A stretch of 64,000 nt of DNA. It comes from a virus. Shown piece by piece: positions 16,128-24,047 of the stretch. Both the position numbers and the translations under genes were made by a program. Position 1 is the stretch's first letter; each line of letters opens with the position of its first letter. The notes under the pieces were generated by a model that was not told the DNA's origin, ran no database searches, and saw only the letters and a program-made list of their open reading frames with translations. Location of the stretch: the IMG/VR virus record IMGVR_UViG_3300042890_003865, positions 1 through 64,000 of that record. One strand, given 5' to 3'.

Positions 16128-16498
16128 TATTGTAAATTTACTAATTTATACTTAGTAGTTTGAATTAAAGTTTCAATCTCATCGTACTGATTCTGTAAGT
16201 AAGTGTCTTGAGGTAAAGAAGGTTTAATAGCAGTCATAAACCTGCACAAACCATCAAAATACATAGCATGTGCTCCATCTTCTCTCAAAGTACCTGCCAT
16301 TTTATATCCGTATAAGATACCATACTTACCTTGGTATGATTCTACAAGTCCGTCTATTAAAGGTATAATACCTTCGTAATATGCCTGTAGAGCTAAATGA
16401 GCTTGTCCAGAACCTAATCCCTTAGTTTGCCAATGGTAAATTTGAGCTTGATTTCTACTCTGTAACAGAGTTCCAATTAATAGTGATAAATTATTCAT
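16127..16498 (-). CDS. DUF5856 / ferritin-like helical protein
   Basis: 123 residues. The motif SRNQAQIYHWQTKGLGSGQA followed by HLALQAYYEGIIPLIDGLVE (about 14-53) resembles the DUF5856 and Dps/ferritin-like helical pair (H-W-x-T...H-x-x-L...Y-Y-E...D-x-x-x-E). Residues His, Glu and Asp in those positions bind iron in true Dps proteins; whether this small version does is unclear. It overlaps the nucleotidyltransferase-like gene by 8 bases, a coupled pair. Family call moderate, function unknown. Confidence 0.65.
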   Translation of the reverse strand: MNNLSLLIGTLLQSRNQAQIYHWQTKGLGSGQAHLALQAYYEGIIPLIDGLVESYQGKYGILYGYKMAGTLREDGAHAMYFDGLCRFMTAIKPSLPQDTYLQNQYDEIETLIQTTKYKLVNLQ

Positions 16499-17132
16499 GA
16501 GAATCTAATTCATTGGTCATTGGATTAAATACACTCTTCCAAAAACCATCGTTAAACATTTCTTTATATTGTTCCGAATAGCTTTTTAATAATGGAGATT
16601 TATCCACTAAAGGTTCGTCATGCACCTTTTCGTTTATTATAGACAAATACTCGCTAATTTGTTCATTGCTAAAGTCACCTGGTAGTTCTTCCTTTGCCGC
16701 CTCTATATCATTATTCTGTGCGGCTTGTTGTAATGCAGCAGATGATTTGTAAAATTGAGAAGGAAGGAGCTGCATTCCGTAATTCGGAAATTTGCTAAAC
16801 TTTTTTTGCAATTTTTTATTTCTAGAAGACTCCTCGTCTAATGCAATATACGCAGGCTTATCGGGTTTAACCTCAAAAAGAGAATAGACCTCGCTTAAAG
16901 GCCCGTTCTCTTTTGATTTTATTATTGTTGCTTGTGGTGAAAAGCTTGATTTTATAAGCATCTCCCACATCCTAGCTTTCTGATCTTGGCTTATAGGTCC
17001 ATTAGTTTTACCTATAACTACATTAACATGACTGACCTCTGGCCTGTTTAAAAGCCAATATAATGCATTAAGATGCATTTTAGTCGGAGGTGCAAACTCT
17101 CCCGGATAATAACAAGGGTGCTGTTGTTCCAT
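16491..17132 (-). CDS. Cytidylyltransferase-fold protein with altered active-site motif
   Basis: 213 residues. The N-terminus (CYYPGEFAPPTKMHLNALYW) matches the first strand and loop of HxGH nucleotidyltransferases, but the Gly of xxGH is Met here (TKMHLN). GPISQDQKARMWEMLIKSS resembles the ISxxxR region, and SSAALQQAAQNNDIEAAKEE followed by LPG resembles the C-terminal SGTxxR...LP block of phage adenylyltransferase-like proteins, lacking its Arg. Could be an NMN/nicotinate adenylyltransferase relative or a degenerate, non-catalytic version. A late-type motif stands 17 bases upstream, so it leads the unit. Confidence 0.6.
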   Translation of the reverse strand: MEQQHPCYYPGEFAPPTKMHLNALYWLLNRPEVSHVNVVIGKTNGPISQDQKARMWEMLIKSSFSPQATIIKSKENGPLSEVYSLFEVKPDKPAYIALDEESSRNKKLQKKFSKFPNYGMQLLPSQFYKSSAALQQAAQNNDIEAAKEELPGDFSNEQISEYLSIINEKVHDEPLVDKSPLLKSYSEQYKEMFNDGFWKSVFNPMTNELDSHE

Positions 17133-17148
17133 AAATATTCGATACTCA

Positions 17149-17157
17149 TATAAATAT
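17149..17157 (-). promoter_or_regulatory. Late-promoter-like motif ATATTTATA
   Basis: Exact copy in gene sense, 17 bases before the ATG at 17132. A second near copy (ATATTTATG in gene sense) includes the start codon itself. Confidence 0.5.
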
Positions 17158-17162
17158 CAAAT

Positions 17163-17714
17163 TTAACCATTAATCATTGTCTGTTTAAAAGTAGATGTAG
17201 AACTCTTTACTGGAGGGTATAATTCTACATTTTCATGGAACTCTGACGTGTCTGGGTCCATTATGTTCATTACCACTGATTCCTTAAGGCCTTTTAAAAA
17301 AGATTCCCTTTCTTTCATTTTTGCTTTAAGCAACTCAATGTCCTTATTCATTCTATTCCAAACAGGATCTCCACAAGACTCATAGTCAAATTTTGTAGCC
17401 GCTTCAAATAGTTCAAACTTTACGCCGTGCTTAGAAACGTAAGTTTTTCCGTCATCTGCATTTCTTCCTATCTCTTCTCTTACTAGATCTACAAAAGTAT
17501 TTTTACCATTGTCATCAGTTAGTTCTTTTAGCTGCTTTCCTGTCTCCTCTACAAACTTAAGCATTATAGCAACGTCAGTCGCTGACATGTGCCCTTCCAT
17601 TAGAGCCACGTAAATACTCATAGCGGCTTTTGCCACCCCTTTTTTAGTTAAATCGGGAGTTTGGTACTGAGTTTCATCTAGTTTAATTAGAAAGTTTGAT
17701 GTTGTTTCTGTCAT
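17163..17714 (-). CDS. Uncharacterised helical protein encoded next to primase
   Basis: 183 residues, no recognised family. N-terminal helices (about 20-75), then ATKFDYESCGDPVWNRM (about 108-124) and a coiled coil (NKDIELLKAKMKERESFLKG), then MNIMDPDTSEFHENVELYPP near the C-terminus. The (K)xDY..CGD..W motif leading into a coiled coil also occurs in other Bacteroidetes phage proteins as far as I recall. A 4-base ATGA overlap with the primase suggests co-translation and maybe a replication role. Confidence 0.55.
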   Translation of the reverse strand: MTETTSNFLIKLDETQYQTPDLTKKGVAKAAMSIYVALMEGHMSATDVAIMLKFVEETGKQLKELTDDNGKNTFVDLVREEIGRNADDGKTYVSKHGVKFELFEAATKFDYESCGDPVWNRMNKDIELLKAKMKERESFLKGLKESVVMNIMDPDTSEFHENVELYPPVKSSTSTFKQTMING

Positions 17715-18652
17715 AACGATAGTTTATATTTTAACAATTTATCTTGTGTAAGAGGCTCTACTTTTTGAACTAAGGATAAAAAAGCTTGAAATCCCATCTC
17801 AGAAGGATCTTTGTCCTCCATTTCTACTAAAAAAACTTTCTTTCCCAAAGACGTCAAAGTCTCACAATGTTTTAATGCCATTTTTATAGCATCTCTATCC
17901 AAAGCTATGTAAACCTTTTTAATTCTCGATTCGACTAGTTTTTTCATTAGTTTGGGAGTTATTGATTTCCCTAATAGAGGTATGGCATTTCTTTTTATAG
18001 CTAACATATCAAACCCGCCTTCACACAGTACTACTGGTATATCCCAGTTTATATACATCTCAAAAGGTATTATATCTCTAGATGCTTGTGGATATTTGTA
18101 CTTAAGTCTTGTTTCAGGATCGAAGGATCTGCCTACAAAGTAATTTATTTTACCAGATGCATCAAAAGAAGGTATTATAATCCTTTCTGCGTATTTACCC
18201 TCTTCGCAGTATCCCATTTGGTATTTTATAATGTCTTCCTCTGTTATTCCTCTTTTTTTGAGGTATAACATAGCATGTTTTGCAAGTATATCGTAGGGTT
18301 TTGCATCTAATAAGAACTTGTACTCTACAGGTAGGACTCCATCAAACTCTTCTGTATCTTCATCATCTCTATCACTTTTTACGACTATAGAAGAAAGTTT
18401 CTTCAGAATATCAGAAGTAACTCCTGTCTTTCTAAATAAAGATCTAATAGTTCTTCCTTTATTACCGCATACCCAACAGGCCCATCTGTTATTACCTTCG
18501 GAGTCTGTTACGATATCTACTTCTAATTTTTTCTTGTGAGTTCCATGAGATGGACAATCCGGAAATGGACAGTGATACTTCCTATTTGTTTTGGAAGCTT
18601 TTTCACCATACCCTAAAACTTGGTCTATTAGACCAGAAAGAATTGTCTCCAT
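17711..18652 (-). CDS. DNA primase (CHC2 zinc finger plus TOPRIM)
   Basis: 313 residues; T4 gp61 is about 340. The N-terminal zinc finger has Cys28, Cys33, His36 and Cys59, Cys62 (YHCPFPDCPSHG ... WACWVCGNKG). The catalytic part has RIIIPSFDASGKINYFVGR (about 155-175) and TOPRIM motifs VVLCEGGFDMLAIKR (acidic Glu) and VYIALDRDAIKMA (DxD-like). It synthesises RNA primers for lagging-strand replication, usually with a helicase not present here. A replication gene inside an otherwise late leftward arm is notable. Confidence 0.9.
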   Translation of the reverse strand: METILSGLIDQVLGYGEKASKTNRKYHCPFPDCPSHGTHKKKLEVDIVTDSEGNNRWACWVCGNKGRTIRSLFRKTGVTSDILKKLSSIVVKSDRDDEDTEEFDGVLPVEYKFLLDAKPYDILAKHAMLYLKKRGITEEDIIKYQMGYCEEGKYAERIIIPSFDASGKINYFVGRSFDPETRLKYKYPQASRDIIPFEMYINWDIPVVLCEGGFDMLAIKRNAIPLLGKSITPKLMKKLVESRIKKVYIALDRDAIKMALKHCETLTSLGKKVFLVEMEDKDPSEMGFQAFLSLVQKVEPLTQDKLLKYKLSL

Positions 18653-18668
18653 GAATCAAAGTTAGGGA

Positions 18669-19103
18669 CTAAATATCTTTTCTCCAAAACTTACCTAACA
18701 CGTTATCCACATAGCAGTTATCAGATTCTAAACATCCTTCTAAAATCTGATATCTAATTTCTTGGTAAGTCATTTGCTTTTTGTGTGTACACAAATGCAA
18801 TATCTCTCTTTTAAACACATCTTTACCCTGTCCCTTCATATCGGCTTTAAGATTTGTATTAGACCCGTAATAAGTCTTCCAATCGCTCTCAGACACTACC
18901 TTCTTTTTGGTAGGCTTCTTACCCTTTCCAGTATGTTCGGATAACTCTTTTTTAGTGAGGGCTTTTGTTCTTTCTGAGTATAGATTCTTGCGCCCTACGT
19001 AAAATTTACCGTCTGAAGTTCTTGTTATCTTGTAAATAAAACCGTAAGTATTTTCTGGAAATTCTGATATATCATTTATAACTTGATCTTTGTATAACCA
19101 CAT
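18669..19103 (-). CDS. GIY-YIG-like endonuclease domain protein
   Basis: 144 residues. The pattern YGFIYKITRTSDGKFYVGRK (about 20-39), then a Lys-rich loop, SDWKTYYGSNTNLKADM and KDVFKREILHLC, matches phage GIY-YIG-like nuclease domains (Y-x-I-Y ... Y-V-G-R/K ... W-x-x-Y-x-G). The Tyr pair, the Gly-Arg-Lys and a late Glu (EILH) fit the catalytic set. It could be a free-standing homing-type or repair nuclease. It lies between primase and fibre genes, 1 base from the next gene. Confidence 0.72.
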   Translation of the reverse strand: MWLYKDQVINDISEFPENTYGFIYKITRTSDGKFYVGRKNLYSERTKALTKKELSEHTGKGKKPTKKKVVSESDWKTYYGSNTNLKADMKGQGKDVFKREILHLCTHKKQMTYQEIRYQILEGCLESDNCYVDNVLGKFWRKDI

Positions 19104-19104
19104 A

Positions 19105-19404
19105 TTATATGTCCATTCTAATTAAAAAATTAGTATCTGTATCTGGGGATATGGGGATTGGCTGTGCAAACTTGGCTACCATCAAAAGATCGTTAGTATC
19201 ATTGTAAAACCCTACCATTGTTGCGTAAGGGGTGAAATCAGACCCGCTAGCAAACCCGAGCATCGTTTCTTTACTTCCAGAAACCATTATGCTAGGATTG
19301 TAACTATATCCCATTTCATGATCCTTAATAGTGCATTTTATGGACCTTTCCATTATTAAATGGCTATTCTTAAAAGTCAATGTAAAATCTTGATAAGCTG
19401 GCAT
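19105..19404 (-). CDS. Small tail-associated protein related to C-terminus of 30214-31245 protein
   Basis: 99 residues. The end (MVGFYNDTNDLLMVAKFAQP then IPISPDTDTNFLIRMDI) is clearly similar to the C-terminus of the 343-aa protein at 30214-31245 (IGLYNDANELLAVAKLSKPL). I know this F/L-Y-N-D-x-N-x-L-x-V-A-K pattern from virion proteins of marine phages. It is therefore probably a small tail or fibre component, encoded next to the Thr-Pro fibre genes. Function not established. Confidence 0.6.
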   Translation of the reverse strand: MPAYQDFTLTFKNSHLIMERSIKCTIKDHEMGYSYNPSIMVSGSKETMLGFASGSDFTPYATMVGFYNDTNDLLMVAKFAQPIPISPDTDTNFLIRMDI

Positions 19405-19415
19405 ATTCTACTTTT

Positions 19416-20174
19416 TTAACAAACTCCGGTATCAGAACATATATACCAAGTGTATATTAAACCTCCTCCAATTACAGGATTACCATCTACTGCTGTTATG
19501 GTAGCACTAAATCTACCATTTGAGAAGTTAGATCCTACATTTTTAGTGGTATATACTAAAAGTACATCTTTATAACCTGCTGCAGGTATTGTTATATTGG
19601 CAGTATCTGAATTAGTTAGATAATAAGGGAGACTTCCTACGCCTATTGTAGCGCTTACATCTGCTATTAATGTTCCAGTAGCTGGGGCTACTGCTGGTAA
19701 TGTTGTTTCATATAGGCCTCCGTATAAGCATACAGAAGTTCCACTAGTTGTGCTATTAACAAACTGGAGTCCGGTTAAGCTTAATTCAATAACAGATCCG
19801 ACAGGACCAGTTAACCTTGCCCAAGCCTTTCCTCCTTGTCCACAAATATTACTATATCCTGTATAACTAGGATCAAATTCTACAGATATCGGAGTGGCCG
19901 TTGGCGTAGGCGTAGGCGTAAATGTAGGTCCAGGAGTTGGTGTAGGAGTAGGAGTAGAAACAGCTAATGCTATATTTAAACTATTGGTGCAGAGTCCTGT
20001 AGACTGTACACTTATAACTGTAGAAGTTACATCAGTATTTACGTCATATCCAGCTAAAAGTTGAGCCCTACTAACCCCACTAGCAATAACTCCTAAGACA
20101 TCGTCAGATATCAAAAAAGGCCCGGCGTCTGTTCCTATACTAGATAAAGTAACTGTTGCTAGTCTTGTTGGCAT
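19416..20174 (-). CDS. Thr-Pro-rich fibre-like protein, paralogue 1
   Basis: 252 residues. N-terminal domain (about 1-72) with DAGPFLISDD ... ASGVSRAQLLAGYDV, a Thr-Pro linker of about 25 residues ([20 protein letters not shown]), then a beta-rich C-terminal domain with four Cys and a YICSDTGVC end. The N-terminal domain is paralogous to that of the next gene. Mucin-like linkers plus a distinct distal domain suggest a virion surface or receptor-binding protein. It sits next to the glycosyltransferase cluster, which may modify it. Confidence 0.6.
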   Translation of the reverse strand: MPTRLATVTLSSIGTDAGPFLISDDVLGVIASGVSRAQLLAGYDVNTDVTSTVISVQSTGLCTNSLNIALAVSTPTPTPTPGPTFTPTPTPTATPISVEFDPSYTGYSNICGQGGKAWARLTGPVGSVIELSLTGLQFVNSTTSGTSVCLYGGLYETTLPAVAPATGTLIADVSATIGVGSLPYYLTNSDTANITIPAAGYKDVLLVYTTKNVGSNFSNGRFSATITAVDGNPVIGGGLIYTWYICSDTGVC

Positions 20175-20175
20175 A

Positions 20176-20940
20176 TTATCCCTCCCATATTTGAATACTT
20201 ACTAAATCAGTAGTAGTTATATCTACTGTAATATAGAAGTCTACTACGTCTCCTAAATTAAAATTATAAGACTGGTATGAACTTCCATTTAAATACAAGA
20301 CAACACTTCCTGCATCTAAAGCAGTGTTGCTTGTGGCTGTTTTTCTGATTCTGTATATTACAGTGTTTGAAGCGCCTCCTGCTAAAATATAAGAATCATT
20401 TTTACCATAAGCAGTTGTTCCTGGTGAAGTTATGCTTATATTGTCTATAGTGCCTCCAGGGGTGCTATTTGAAACCTCAAACACACTAGAAGGCGATATT
20501 CCATCCATCACAAGCTGCGCTCTGTGTCTAACTAAAGCTCCTGTTGGTGTAGGAGTAGGAGTCGCAGTCAATGTAGGCGTTGGAGTAGGTGTCAAAGTTA
20601 TAGTCGGTGTAGGAGTAGGTGTAGAAGTTGCAAAAGTTACAGACCCTCCAAATAAAGTACAATTCAATACGAAAGTAGGAGTTGGTGTAGGAGTAACAGT
20701 TGGCACAGGAGTTGGTGTAGGAGTTGGAGTTGCTAAATAGTATACTTCAGAGTTCTGGCAATCAGAGTCTGTATTAACTACTATTATAGTAGTTGGACTG
20801 CCTGCTATAGTTACAGGATACCCTCCCAGCAAAGAAGATCTACTCACATTACTGTCAACTAAGGTTCCTACGGATACAGTATCGTAATAAATGTTAAAAG
20901 GACCTGCTGCGTCTCCTGATATAGTAACTATAAAATCCAT
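20176..20940 (-). CDS. Thr-Pro-rich fibre-like protein, paralogue 2
   Basis: 254 residues. The N-terminal domain DAAGPFNIYYD ... DSNVSRSSLLGGYPV aligns with paralogue 1, followed by two Thr-Pro linkers (about 72-90 and 105-135) separated by a short Cys-containing strand, and a beta-rich C-terminal domain (VRHRAQLVMDGISPSSVFEV onward) different from that of paralogue 1. The pattern of conserved N-terminus with variable C-terminus is typical of fibre tips under receptor selection. A late-type motif stands 5 bases upstream. It is the last gene before the sugar cluster. Confidence 0.6.
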   Translation of the reverse strand: MDFIVTISGDAAGPFNIYYDTVSVGTLVDSNVSRSSLLGGYPVTIAGSPTTIIVVNTDSDCQNSEVYYLATPTPTPTPVPTVTPTPTPTFVLNCTLFGGSVTFATSTPTPTPTITLTPTPTPTLTATPTPTPTGALVRHRAQLVMDGISPSSVFEVSNSTPGGTIDNISITSPGTTAYGKNDSYILAGGASNTVIYRIRKTATSNTALDAGSVVLYLNGSSYQSYNFNLGDVVDFYITVDITTTDLVSIQIWEG

Positions 20941-20941
20941 A

Positions 20942-22027
20942 TTATATAAATATGATTTTGTTCACTTTTGACAAAGCCGATGCTATTACTTGGTGCATAT
21001 CATAGTACTTATAGTCTGCTAACCTTCCTCCAAAGATATACTTTTCTTCTTTTTCCATTAATTCTTTGTATTTGGAGTACTTTTTATTATTATCTGTGTC
21101 ATTTATGGGATAGTAAGGTTCTCCAAAATTTTCTGGATATTCCATGGAGATGATGGTATTTTTTTGTTTTCCAAACTCAAAATGCTTGTGTTCAGTTATT
21201 CTGGTAAAATAAACCTCTTCATCTGTATAGTTCATTCCTGCTACCCCTTGATAATCAGGCATATTTAAATTGTAAGTTTCAAATCTTAAACTCCTATAAT
21301 CTAATTTTCCAAACTTATATCCATAAAAAGCATCTACAGGTCCTGTATAAATAGTTTTACGGGCTATTGAATCAAAGTATTCTTTTTGTTCAAAATAATC
21401 ACAATTTAGCTTTACTTCTACGCCATATAAGAGTTTTTCAAATATGCCAGTATACCCTCCAATTGGTATCCCTGAGTAAGTATCTTCATAATAATTATCC
21501 TCAAAAGACAGCCTTATAGGAAGCCTTTTTATTATACTTGTAGGGAGATCTTTAGGATCTTTGTTCCATTGTTTCTTTGTATACCCCTTTATAAAAATAT
21601 TATAGATCTCAGGACCTACCTGAGATAGGATCCACTCTTCTAGGTTTTTGGGGCTGTTGTTAGGTATTTTAACATCCTCTAATTTTCTAAAGGCTTCGTC
21701 TGGCGTTGTTACTCCATACAATTGGTACAGCGTCATTAAATTAATTGGAAAAGAGTATATCTTTCCTTTGTAGTTAACTTTAGGTCTGTATTTAAAATCA
21801 TTAAACTCAGCGTAGTTATTTACGTAGTCCCATACTTTTTTATCCGATGTATGAAATATGTGTGGGCCATATTTGTGCACATTTATATCGTCTACGTTCT
21901 CAGTGTAGCAGTTTCCACCAATATGAGACCTTTTTTCTACCACTAAACACTTATACCCGTTATCGGACAATTCTCTGGCGCATACAGCTCCAAAAAGTCC
22001 TGAGCCTACAATTAAGTAATCGTACAT
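20942..22027 (-). CDS. glf: UDP-galactopyranose mutase
   Basis: 361 residues, the usual length. Motifs: Rossmann FAD site YDYLIVGSGLFGAVCARELS (about 3-22), EKRSHIGGN, the conserved GPHIFHT (about 55-61), a KGYTKKQW segment (about 147-154), and the C-terminal GRLADYKYYDMHQVIASAL that binds FAD and substrate. It converts UDP-galactopyranose to UDP-galactofuranose, the donor of Galf residues. As the last gene of the sugar operon it implies Galf is added either to virion fibres or to host glycans. Strong call on motifs. Confidence 0.93.
   Translation of the reverse strand: MYDYLIVGSGLFGAVCARELSDNGYKCLVVEKRSHIGGNCYTENVDDINVHKYGPHIFHTSDKKVWDYVNNYAEFNDFKYRPKVNYKGKIYSFPINLMTLYQLYGVTTPDEAFRKLEDVKIPNNSPKNLEEWILSQVGPEIYNIFIKGYTKKQWNKDPKDLPTSIIKRLPIRLSFEDNYYEDTYSGIPIGGYTGIFEKLLYGVEVKLNCDYFEQKEYFDSIARKTIYTGPVDAFYGYKFGKLDYRSLRFETYNLNMPDYQGVAGMNYTDEEVYFTRITEHKHFEFGKQKNTIISMEYPENFGEPYYPINDTDNNKKYSKYKELMEKEEKYIFGGRLADYKYYDMHQVIASALSKVNKIIFI
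20945..20953 (-). promoter_or_regulatory. Late-promoter-like motif ATATTTATA
   Basis: Exact copy in gene sense, ending 5 bases before the ATG at 20940 and overlapping the last codons of the upstream UDP-galactopyranose mutase gene. Confidence 0.45.
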
Positions 22028-22028
22028 A

Positions 22029-22580
22029 TTATTTTTTAAAAACCATTATTGTATTTTTGAACCACCACCATTGTGGGACTTGTCTTAAAACAGATTCTAC
22101 TTCTTTTTCTCTATGAAACCCGTAATTTAAAAATAAAGATTCTATATACTCGTTTGGACGCTCATTGTAATGTCCATACCCTCCTTGTCCAATTGTAGCC
22201 CAAGAAAGTATTACAAGATTTTTAGAATGCTTTACTATGTTTTCTATAAAAATAGATTCATACTCTTCGGGAATATGTTCTCCTACTTCCAAAGATAGTA
22301 CACAATCGTAAGTTTTGCCTAGATCTACAGGAACTGATAAGTCCAAAATTCCACAAAGGTTATTGGATATTTCTGGTGTATTAGGGTTTCCATCATAACA
22401 ATCACAAGTAAATCCGTCTTGTATAAACCTCTCTGCGTACTGTCCTGGTCCACATCCTAGATCTAATATAGAATCTACCCCATAAGATTTCAGATATTTA
22501 GATATCTCTTCATTTAAAGGCTGATCATACTTATGGTTATGAGTTCCGTTGTCTTCCCAAAATCCTCTTTCATTTATCAT
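22029..22580 (-). CDS. Class I SAM-dependent methyltransferase
   Basis: 183 residues. SAM site VDSILDLGCGPGQYAERFIQ (about 35-54), then CDCYDGNPNTPEI with an acidic residue for the ribose, CVLSLEVGEHIPEEYE as post-II motif, and a late PQWWWFKNTIMVF strand. Small stand-alone methyltransferases of this type within glycan clusters usually O-methylate sugars or act on a sugar nucleotide. It starts 4 bases inside the upstream fucosyltransferase-like gene, so it is translationally coupled to the cluster. Substrate unknown. Confidence 0.85.
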   Translation of the reverse strand: MINERGFWEDNGTHNHKYDQPLNEEISKYLKSYGVDSILDLGCGPGQYAERFIQDGFTCDCYDGNPNTPEISNNLCGILDLSVPVDLGKTYDCVLSLEVGEHIPEEYESIFIENIVKHSKNLVILSWATIGQGGYGHYNERPNEYIESLFLNYGFHREKEVESVLRQVPQWWWFKNTIMVFKK

Positions 22581-23389
22581 ATTGGAAATATTTGTCCTTC
22601 TTTATATTTTGTTGGCAACGCCATCCAACTTTCACATATAACATCCTCTGTATCTTGAGGCCCCCCAGGTCCACACCAAGTTCTTGGAGCCACTACCACT
22701 TTAGAGTCTTCATTGCAAAGATAAGCTCCCCACCAAGAAAAAGAAGAATTAGATAAAATAAAATTATGGCACATTGAAATAGTCCAAAGAGCTTTCCAAG
22801 TAGAAACGTCTATAAATTTCATTTTTGGAAGTTTTATATTTTCTCTGCACCAATCCAAATCATCACTTATTATAAAGTAAACATCAGTGTTTTTTATCTG
22901 ATTGGCTGCTTCATTTATAAAGTCTGTAGTAATTACAGGATGGGTATGTAAATTTAAAAGATAATCCCCTCTCCTAACATTTATACAAGTAACTACCTCA
23001 TTTAATAATTCTGGGTGGTCCTTTTGGGTTTGTTCTATGAACTCTTCTGTTGGGGAAAATAAAAATTTTATAAAGCTGGAAATATTAATAAAATTTTTTT
23101 CGCTCTGATAATACCCTTCGTATATTGTTACCCCTTCGTCATAAGGTTTAACTGGTTCATATTGGTATGGGGCGGATATTGTCCTTCCTTGGGGCAGCAC
23201 ATTTAGCTTAAAATCAAGTTTTCTATAGACATTATCCTTATAATGATTAAGATCGAATACTTGATCTTTAGAAAATAAAAAAGGTTTGTTGTATTGTATT
23301 GACTGGGCTATGCAGTTGGATATCATAAACATTTGATTTCCTAATCTGCCTACCATTTTAGAAGTAAGAAAATTTCTATTCGAAATCAT
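22577..23389 (-). CDS. Glycosyltransferase family 11-like (alpha-1,2-fucosyltransferase type)
   Basis: 270 residues, typical GT11 length. Motifs: KMVGRLGNQMFMISNCIAQS (about 11-30, the G-R-L-G-N-Q-x-F opening), CINVRRGDYLLN (the H/x-x-R-R-G-D-Y donor-binding motif), VYFIISDDLDWCRENI and FILSNSSFSWWGAYLC, the S-x-F-S-W-W-G signature. GT11 enzymes transfer fucose or other residues in alpha-1,2 linkage from GDP-sugars. It overlaps GT25 (14 bases) and the methyltransferase (4 bases). Confidence 0.9.
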   Translation of the reverse strand: MISNRNFLTSKMVGRLGNQMFMISNCIAQSIQYNKPFLFSKDQVFDLNHYKDNVYRKLDFKLNVLPQGRTISAPYQYEPVKPYDEGVTIYEGYYQSEKNFINISSFIKFLFSPTEEFIEQTQKDHPELLNEVVTCINVRRGDYLLNLHTHPVITTDFINEAANQIKNTDVYFIISDDLDWCRENIKLPKMKFIDVSTWKALWTISMCHNFILSNSSFSWWGAYLCNEDSKVVVAPRTWCGPGGPQDTEDVICESWMALPTKYKEGQIFPI

Positions 23390-24047
23390 TTTCGTTGTGC
23401 TTTATTACTCTTTTATAACTCTCTAAAAATAAATCTACTCCTACACTTTTTCCCCAAGCATCCAAATCACTAACACCTTCTCTCTGTGCCACAGCTATAG
23501 GACTAACTAAGTATTTGTTTATATAATGCCTCTGTCCTAACCAACCATCTATTGCAGAATCTCTAAAAGGCGTGTAATCATCTATTATTGTTTTTATAAC
23601 GCTTCTTTTGTATCCTATAGCGTGTGTTGTAAGTATAGTTGGAGCTTTATACAAGGTAGTTGACACTCTAAACATTTCATGTATAGGATGTCCTCCAAAA
23701 TAAATCATATCCCAGTCTGAGAAGTTAGATATTTCATCTAAGGCTTTTTCTGATAAGTCTACTCCTTTTGTTTTTCCTCCATCATAAAAATAAGCATCAT
23801 CTTCAAATATAACAACATTTTCATATCCTTCTTCATATATTTTAGTAAAAAGTTTGTGATATGTTAAAGAGCAATAACAATGTTTTTTTATAGGATCTGG
23901 CTCTTTTATTGAATCCTCGGCGGATACCCTCTCGAAAAAACCTCCTAATCCTACTCTACTCATCTCATTTTCAAAAAAGACTTTTCTATCTTCTCTTCTG
24001 TCTAAGTTTATGTAGTATCCTTTTTGAAAAAAATCTTTTATTTTCAT
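23376..24047 (-). CDS. Glycosyltransferase family 25-like
   Basis: 223 residues. The N-terminus YYINLDRREDRKVFFENEMS (about 11-30) is the GT25 signature (Y-x-I-N-L-x-R-x-x-x-R). CYCSLTYHKLFTKIYEEGYE with NVVIFEDDAYFYD follows, giving the E-D-D metal/donor motif at about 83. In bacteria GT25 enzymes transfer galactose or similar residues to LPS cores. It overlaps both neighbours by a few bases within the sugar operon. Acceptor could be a phage fibre or host surface glycan. Confidence 0.88.
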   Translation of the reverse strand: MKIKDFFQKGYYINLDRREDRKVFFENEMSRVGLGGFFERVSAEDSIKEPDPIKKHCYCSLTYHKLFTKIYEEGYENVVIFEDDAYFYDGGKTKGVDLSEKALDEISNFSDWDMIYFGGHPIHEMFRVSTTLYKAPTILTTHAIGYKRSVIKTIIDDYTPFRDSAIDGWLGQRHYINKYLVSPIAVAQREGVSDLDAWGKSVGVDLFLESYKRVIKHNENDFE

